Source: UBA11524 sp964383815 (GTDB taxonomy: Bacteria; Bacillota; Clostridia; Christensenellales; Aristaeellaceae). Taken from it: 26,983 nt of DNA. Numbering within the stretch: the first letter of the stretch is position 1; each line of letters starts with the position of its first letter. The translations under genes were made by a program, and so were the position numbers. Below the pieces are notes generated by a model. The model made no database searches. It saw only the letters and a list, made by a program, of their open reading frames with translations, and was not told the DNA's origin. Location of the stretch: positions 1 through 26,983 of the forward strand of contig CAYLIC010000033.1 in assembly GCA_964383815.1 (NCBI GenBank). The letters are read 5' to 3'. This document shows positions 22,811-26,983 of this stretch, piece after piece.

Positions 22811-23509
22811 TTAGTCAACAGACTTCTCAATGAAGGCAATGGCATCCACACTGGCGGGGGTGATGCTGTTGGCTTCGAAATAATTCATGAAGTCGCTGGA
22901 GATGTTCCTGCGGAACACCACGCTGCCACCGGCAGGAATGCCCACGTCATACAGGCTGTCTTCGCAAACGTGGAGCACATTGCCCTCAGCATCCAGCAGG
23001 GCCATCATCACCTGCACGTTGTAAAGCGTTTCCTCAGTATTGTTGGTCACGGTGGCGTACATGTAGTTATAGGTACTCCACTTGTCCACCTGCACGTTCA
23101 TCTCCAGCTTGCCCTCCACCTGGAAGCGAACGTTCTCGTAGTCCTTTTCGGCCTTGCCGGTCAGGGTCATGGCATAATCGGCAGGGACAGCGTCGTCACC
23201 CAGGCCATCGTAGGTATTCATGCGGACATAGGTGTACTCGCCAGGCTGCAGGAAGCGGGCACCGGCAGTGATATAATCGGTAGAGGAGATGGGGTCGCCT
23301 TCGGCATCGTACACTTCCAGCACACCGGCGTTGACCTTGATGGGCTTGTCGCCGCTGTTCTCCACCTTGGCATAGGCGTAAAAGTAGGGACTATACTCGT
23401 TGATGAAGCAGGTGTTTTCCTGCACCACATTCAGCTTGCCAGCGGCAAAGGCAGAGGTGCAGCCCAGGCAAAGGGCCAGAACCAGCAGAAGGGAAACCAG
23501 CTTTTTCAT
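22811..23509 (-). CDS. Secreted protein with two FxLYD-like beta-sandwich domains
   Basis: 232 residues. Signal peptide MKKLVSLLLVLALCLGCTSAFAA, most likely cleaved after AFA; an LGC is present but lacks the usual residue at -3, so a lipoprotein is possible but less likely. Two similar domains follow: YFYAYAKVENSGDKPIKVNA with LEVYDAEGDPI, and YNYMYATVTNNTEETLYNVQ with ALLDAEGNVL, the FxLYD/DUF-type pattern of transcribed 'variation-by-context' surface proteins. Start at 23509 has GGAGGAAGGATAC; the open frame to 23578 would cross the promoter. Function unknown; perhaps cell-surface or matrix protein. It has its own strong promoter at the very end of sigG. Confidence 0.8.
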   Translation of the reverse strand: MKKLVSLLLVLALCLGCTSAFAAGKLNVVQENTCFINEYSPYFYAYAKVENSGDKPIKVNAGVLEVYDAEGDPISSTDYITAGARFLQPGEYTYVRMNTYDGLGDDAVPADYAMTLTGKAEKDYENVRFQVEGKLEMNVQVDKWSTYNYMYATVTNNTEETLYNVQVMMALLDAEGNVLHVCEDSLYDVGIPAGGSVVFRRNISSDFMNYFEANSITPASVDAIAFIEKSVD

Positions 23510-23545
23510 GTATCCTTCCTCCAATGATTTTTGGGGGTTAGACAT

Positions 23546-23574
23546 AGTATACACCCGGCTGTCTTCTTTGTCAA
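23546..23574 (-). promoter_or_regulatory. Strong promoter of the FxLYD-like gene
   Basis: Perfect -35 TTGACA (23569-23574) and -10 TATACT (23546-23551), spacer 17. The -35 abuts the sigG stop codon. Confidence 0.9.
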
Positions 23575-24357
23575 TCACTGAACCTGCACATGCTTGCGCA
23601 TATGGAGCAGCGCGTTTTTCTCCAGCCGGGACACCTGGGCCTGGCTGATGCCAATCTCCCCGGCTACCTCCATCTGCGTCCGCCCTTCAAAGAACCGCAG
23701 CTGGAGGATTTTCTTTTCCCGGTCGTTGAGCCGCTTCAGCGCATCCTTGATGGAAATGTCCTCCAGCCACAGGTCGTCCCTGGTGGTTTCGTCCTTCACC
23801 TGATCCATAATATACAGCGCATCGCCCCCATCGTTATACACCGGCTCAAACAGGCTTACCGGGTCCTGGATGGCCTCCAGGGCAAACACCACATCCTGCC
23901 GCGGCAGCTGCATCTCCTGGGCAATCTCGGTCACGGTAGGCTCCCTGTTCCACCGGGCCTGGAGCCTGTCCCGGGCCTGGAGCGCCTTGTAGGCGGTGTC
24001 CCGCATGCTGCGGCTGACGCGAATCACGTTGTTGTCCCGCAGGTAGCGGCGAATCTCGCCGATGATCATGGGCACCGCATAGGTGGAGAAGCGCACGTTC
24101 TGGCTGGTGTCAAAGTTGTCCAGGGCCTTCATCAGCCCAATGCACCCCACCTGAAACAGGTCATCCGCATTCTCACCCCGGCCGGAGAAGCGCTGAATCA
24201 CGCTGAGCACCAGCCGCAGATTTCCCTGGATAAACTCATCCCGGGCCCGCCTGTCCCCGCCGTGCACCAGTGGAAACAGCTCCCGCATCCGTTCATTGGA
24301 AAGCACCGGCAGGGCGGATGTGTCCACCCCGCAGATTTCGACCTTGCCGTAAGCCAT
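23575..24357 (-). CDS. sigG: RNA polymerase sporulation sigma factor SigG
   Basis: 260 residues, the normal length. Late forespore-specific sigma factor. Region 2 shows GNLRLVLSVIQRFSGRGENADDLFQVGCIGLMKALDNFD and the DNA-melting stretch VRFSTYAVPMIIGEIRRYLRD; region 3 follows (PTVTEIAQEM); region 4 has the helix-turn-helix EVAGEIGISQAQVSRLEKNAL. The N-terminal YGKVEICGVDTSALPVLSN is characteristic of SigG. The gene implies the organism, or a recent ancestor, forms endospores. It stands alone: the usual neighbours spoIIGA and sigE are not beside it; upstream is a terminator and the GGDEF gene. The promoter is of SigF/SigG type (24387-24416). Confidence 0.96.
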   Translation of the reverse strand: MAYGKVEICGVDTSALPVLSNERMRELFPLVHGGDRRARDEFIQGNLRLVLSVIQRFSGRGENADDLFQVGCIGLMKALDNFDTSQNVRFSTYAVPMIIGEIRRYLRDNNVIRVSRSMRDTAYKALQARDRLQARWNREPTVTEIAQEMQLPRQDVVFALEAIQDPVSLFEPVYNDGGDALYIMDQVKDETTRDDLWLEDISIKDALKRLNDREKKILQLRFFEGRTQMEVAGEIGISQAQVSRLEKNALLHMRKHVQVQ

Positions 24358-24386
24358 ACCGCCGCCTCCCCCACAACTGATGCCAA

Positions 24387-24416
24387 AAGTATGGCACCAG
24401 TCCCCCGGCGATATTC
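24387..24416 (-). promoter_or_regulatory. SigF/SigG-type promoter of sigG
   Basis: -35 GAATA (24412-24416) and -10 CATACTT (24387-24393) separated by 18 bases, close to the known forespore consensus (GHATR / CATNHTA in Bacillus subtilis). Fits forespore control and autoregulation; no sigma-A boxes are seen here. Confidence 0.7.
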
Positions 24417-24467
24417 ACTCCCGACAAAACCCTGCAGGAGATGGCAAGACAACCGTGCTGCCCACAT

Positions 24468-24501
24468 AAAAAAGGCGCCCGCACTGTTACGGGCGGGCGC
24501 C
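24468..24501 (-). terminator. Terminator of the LacI-GGDEF gene
   Basis: Stem GGCGCCCGC/GCGGGCGCC (24474-24482 with 24493-24501) followed on the minus strand by TTTTTT (24468-24473). It lies just after the stop at 24509 and insulates sigG. Confidence 0.92.
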
Positions 24502-24508
24502 CGGGGTG

Positions 24509-26428
24509 TCAGCCTTGCCGCTGGAGCTTTTTCTGCACCTTGTTTTCGTACATCTTGGCATCGGCTATGCGGATGATGCCCATCACGGTCATGCCGCTGG
24601 CCAGGGGGATGCACGCGCTGCCAATGCTGGCGGAGATGGTGTAGGGCTTGTGCAGGGTGGCATTGATTTCCTTCATGGCCTGCCGGAAAAGGGCAATGCG
24701 GTTTTCCGCCTCCTGGGGAGAATAGCTGCCAATGCCGATGATGTAAAACTCATCGCCGCCGGCACGGATGCACAGCTCTCCACTGCCGGTGATGCGCCTG
24801 GCTGCTGCGCTGATGGCATTGATGGCAAAGTCGCCATCCGCATGACCGAAGGTATCGTTGATTTCCTTCAGTCTGTCCATGTCAATCACAAAGGCCAGCA
24901 CGCTGTCCTCCGGCCCTGCACGGCGGAGCATCTGATCCAGCATCAGCTCCATGCCCCGGCGGTTGTACACGCCCGTCATGCCATCGCGGGTGGAGAGGGA
25001 GGCCAGGCGATGGGTGGTGCGGGAGATGTGCAGCCCGGTGCTGATGTTCTTCACCCAGTTGCGGATAACGCAGCTCATGGGCTGCACATGCTGCAGCTCG
25101 TGCCGGAGCACCGCATAGCCCATGGACTGGTCTAGGAAGTGCACCGCCATGAAATAGTACAGCGAAGGTTTCACGCTTTCGCTGCCCAGGTCGGGCAGCA
25201 TGAGCGCCGTGTCGAACACATAGCCGTCCTCGTAGTGCCCGGAGCCCAGGGCGGGTGTGTTGTTCACCACCATCTTGATTTGCCTGGGGTAACCCTCCTG
25301 GCAGCACAGGTCGGCATTAAGCCAGTTTTCCTCCAGGCACAGGTAGAATTCGTCATAATCGCCCATCAGGTAGGTATGGTTGTACACCTGGTGGATGCAC
25401 TCCTTAGGCGTATCGCAGCCGGACAGGTATTCCACCATGTTGCTCTCAATCAGCATGCCGATGTCCGCCACCACGTCCACGCTGGAGTAATCGTGATTCA
25501 CATTGTACAGGGACAGCCGCAGCTGCTCCATAATCTGTGACATGTCCGAATTGCAGCCGCAGCTCATGCCGGTGCGCAGCTTTTTCTGGTCATTGGGGGT
25601 ATAGGGCGCCAGGGCCGCGCCAGGCTCCATCAGCATGCGCAGCTGATCCACCCCGCTGACAGCCACACCCTCAATGTCCGCGGGCATGCTGGTGATGGTC
25701 ACCCGGTTGATGGCGGAATCCTGCGTGGCGTCGAACCCGGTAACAATGATGTCCTCCGGCACCCGCAGGCCGCCCTCCACCAGGTGATTGGTCAGGCCAA
25801 TGGCCATGTGGTCGCTGGCGCAGATGACCGCCTGGGGGCGCTCCAGCTCGCCGGAAAGGATGCGCTTTGCCAGCGCCGCACCGCCGCTGTACCAGAAATC
25901 GCCATAGAAAACGTTTTGCTCGTCAAAGGGAATATCGTATGCGCTCAGCGCATCGGCAAAGCCGCTGAGCCTGTCGATGGTTTCCGCATTACCCTCCGGG
26001 CCGCCCAGGAAATACAGCTTCCGGCAGCCGTGCTTTACAATCACATGCTCCACCAGCTCGCGAAACACGCGCCTGTTGGCGGGCACAAAGGCCGGATAGT
26101 TCCCCATCACGCCGCCCACAGCCACCACGGGCTTGGGGCATTCCTTCACCAGGCTGGTAATGGCGGGAATCAACTGCAGGCTGCTGCTGTCCGTCAGGGA
26201 GAAAACATCCACCACCAGGCCGTCAATCCTGTCCGGGTTGAGCAGGGTGTAGATGTTCATTTCCCCGGCCATGTATTTTTCCTGTGCGGTGCCCAGCGCC
26301 GGCAGAACGGCAAACACCGCCACATCATACCCATATGTGCGGCAGCGCATGGCAATGCCCTCCACCAGCCGGGCGGCATAGGTATTCTCCGGCCCTGCGG
26401 AAAGCAGGCCAATCACCTTTCTGGCCAT
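24509..26428 (-). CDS. Diguanylate cyclase with LacI-like ligand-binding domain
   Basis: 639 residues, no signal peptide or membrane helix. Residues 1-285 are a periplasmic-binding-protein fold as in LacI-family regulators (ARKVIGLLSAGPENTYAARLVEGI, then RIDGLVVDVF, PVVAVGG, YPAFVPANRR, YFLGGPEGN, QAVICASDHMAIGL, IIVTGFDAT) but the DNA-binding helix-turn-helix is absent. A middle region with TGMSCGCNS (about 295) and NHDYSSVDVVADIG leads to a C-terminal GGDEF domain: DGMTGVYNRRG, FVIDMDRLKEIND, HADGDFAIN and an intact GGDEF at about 557. The RxxD feedback site is not seen (GSGE stands there). It would make cyclic di-GMP in response to a cytosolic, probably sugar-type ligand. Start at 26428 chosen because the longer frame overlaps the -10 box. 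Confidence 0.9.
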   Translation of the reverse strand: MARKVIGLLSAGPENTYAARLVEGIAMRCRTYGYDVAVFAVLPALGTAQEKYMAGEMNIYTLLNPDRIDGLVVDVFSLTDSSSLQLIPAITSLVKECPKPVVAVGGVMGNYPAFVPANRRVFRELVEHVIVKHGCRKLYFLGGPEGNAETIDRLSGFADALSAYDIPFDEQNVFYGDFWYSGGAALAKRILSGELERPQAVICASDHMAIGLTNHLVEGGLRVPEDIIVTGFDATQDSAINRVTITSMPADIEGVAVSGVDQLRMLMEPGAALAPYTPNDQKKLRTGMSCGCNSDMSQIMEQLRLSLYNVNHDYSSVDVVADIGMLIESNMVEYLSGCDTPKECIHQVYNHTYLMGDYDEFYLCLEENWLNADLCCQEGYPRQIKMVVNNTPALGSGHYEDGYVFDTALMLPDLGSESVKPSLYYFMAVHFLDQSMGYAVLRHELQHVQPMSCVIRNWVKNISTGLHISRTTHRLASLSTRDGMTGVYNRRGMELMLDQMLRRAGPEDSVLAFVIDMDRLKEINDTFGHADGDFAINAISAAARRITGSGELCIRAGGDEFYIIGIGSYSPQEAENRIALFRQAMKEINATLHKPYTISASIGSACIPLASGMTVMGIIRIADAKMYENKVQKKLQRQG

Positions 26429-26474
26429 GACGAACAATCTCCCCCCTATGGCAATCAACGCGCTTAATACATCC

Positions 26475-26503
26475 ATTATAGCACATTTTTCGCCCCGGTG
26501 GAA
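26475..26503 (-). promoter_or_regulatory. Promoter of the LacI-GGDEF gene
   Basis: Perfect -10 TATAAT (26475-26480); the -35 at 17 bases is weak (TTCCAC, 26498-26503). Leader about 40 bases. No terminator stands between the DUF378 gene and this promoter, so read-through may add to expression. Confidence 0.6.
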
Positions 26504-26523
26504 GTCCTAAACCGATTCCTTCT

Positions 26524-26721
26524 TCACGCCTTTCCCTTGTCGCGGAAGAGCAGGGATATGCTCCACAGGCCAGCGGCGCCGATGATGCTGTAGAGAATGC
26601 GGCTCAGCAATGCGGCCTGACCGCCGAAAAGCCAGGCCACCAGGTCGAACTGGAAGATGCCCACCAGCAGCCAGTTAACCGCGCCAATGATGATGAGCAG
26701 CAGGGATATGGTGTCTATCAT
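26524..26721 (-). CDS. DUF378 family small membrane protein
   Basis: 65 residues, two membrane helices: TISLLLIIIGAVNWLLVGIF then, after FDLVAWLFGG, SRILYSIIGAAGLWSISLLF, with a charged end RDKGKA. GAVNWLLVGIFQFDLVAWLFG is the DUF378 hallmark (shown in part: NWLLVGIFQFDLV). Function unknown. The start at 26721 follows AAGGAGGCGTATCCC; the frame upstream to 26838 has no ribosome site. Same strand as the GGDEF gene 96 bases downstream. No clear promoter recognised. Confidence 0.85.
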   Translation of the reverse strand: MIDTISLLLIIIGAVNWLLVGIFQFDLVAWLFGGQAALLSRILYSIIGAAGLWSISLLFRDKGKA

Positions 26722-26822
26722 GGGATACGCCTCCTTGTTGGTGATGGTATCAGCATGGACGGCTTGCAGGGAAAATATGTGCCGGGCACGCATCCTGCCG
26801 CCCGGAAAAAACCGCATGACGC

Positions 26823-26853
26823 AAAAGGGACACTGCATGCAGCAGCGTCCCTT
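26823..26853 (-). terminator. Probable terminator of an off-window minus-strand gene
   Basis: Stem AAGGGAC/GTCCCTT (26825-26831 with 26847-26853) enclosing CTGCATGCAG; on the minus strand it is followed by TTTTGCG. It would end a gene right of the window. Confidence 0.5.
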
Positions 26854-26868
26854 CAGACTGTCAAAAAA

Positions 26869-26965
26869 CCTCCGGGAGGTGTCGGAGGGCCCGCAGGCCC
26901 TCTGACTGCATTCGTATCGCGGGGCTTCGCCGCGCGGGCGGGGCGTTTCCGGCTCTGCCGGAAAC
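26869..26965. repeat. Cluster of GC-rich palindromes (REP-like?)
   Basis: Four inverted repeats in under 100 bases: ACCTCC-g-GGAGGT (26869-26881), GAGGGCC-cgca-GGCCCTC (about 26886-26903), CGCGGGGC-ttc-GCCGCGCG (imperfect, about 26918-26936) and GTTTCCGGC-tct-GCCGGAAAC (26945-26965). No gene seen; resembles an intergenic repeat family, cut by the window edge. Confidence 0.45.
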
Positions 26966-26983
26966 TTTCCTTACGCGGAGGAA

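Noticed and set aside
22811..23578. Longer start and lipoprotein call for the FxLYD-like protein
   Set aside because: The longer frame runs through the -10/-35 boxes; the LGC lacks a proper lipobox residue at -3, and AFA gives a good ordinary cleavage site.

Overview
The window is a GC-rich chromosomal stretch of a Firmicutes/Clostridia-type bacterium. Evidence for this is a forespore sigma factor gene (sigG) behind a SigF/SigG-type promoter, strong AGGAGG ribosome binding sites, a cellobiose phosphorylase closely resembling the Clostridium thermocellum type, and proteins typical of high-GC gut anaerobes. A gut-associated, potentially spore-forming relative of the Christensenellales/Aristaeellaceae is my inference; no marker in the window proves the family.

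Layout. (1) 1-5119, minus strand: a complete oligopeptide ABC transporter operon oppB-oppC-oppD-oppF-oppA behind a clear promoter and a structured leader. The substrate-binding protein oppA runs off the left edge and has an unusual order of segments. (2) 5326-6110, minus: a seven-tRNA operon (Pro, Glu, Met or Ile2, Asp, Thr, Tyr, Leu) with a near-consensus promoter and a strong terminator. (3) 6147-10048: a radical SAM gene, divergent from a tightly overlapping four-gene operon for an M28 metallopeptidase, a two-helix membrane peptide, glutamyl-Q tRNA(Asp) synthetase and a Cys-rich DUF6171-like protein. (4) 10168-12358: an orphan pair of phage-tail-tip-like genes (BppU-like protein with collagen-like repeats, then an HAEGEG-type/peptidase G2-like protein) with no other phage gene around them. 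(5) 12365-13902, minus: a xylose-isomerase-like TIM barrel and a ThuA-like protein, translationally coupled. (6) 14366-16803: a secreted repeat protein with 37-residue CCCH (zinc-ribbon-like) repeats and a 79-residue D-x-x-G-N-K repeat, interrupted by a 100-N assembly gap. (7) 17018-18253 glyA, convergent with 18318-20762 cellobiose phosphorylase. (8) 21070-22749: a small unknown protein and an M20/PepV dipeptidase. (9) 22811-26721, minus: a secreted FxLYD-like protein, sigG, a cytosolic LacI-like sensor fused to a GGDEF diguanylate cyclase, and a DUF378 membrane peptide. The last ~110 bp are a cluster of GC-rich palindromes.

How it works together. Peptide uptake (Opp) and two cytosolic peptidases point to peptide/amino-acid use; the cytosolic GH94 enzyme points to cellobiose use by phosphorolysis; TIM barrel plus ThuA suggests modification of an oxidised or unusual sugar. 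The most unusual items are the OppA protein whose C-terminal family signature sits at its N-terminus, the isolated phage-tail-like pair, and the CCCH/DNGNK repeat protein whose true gap length can be constrained from the repeat phase.
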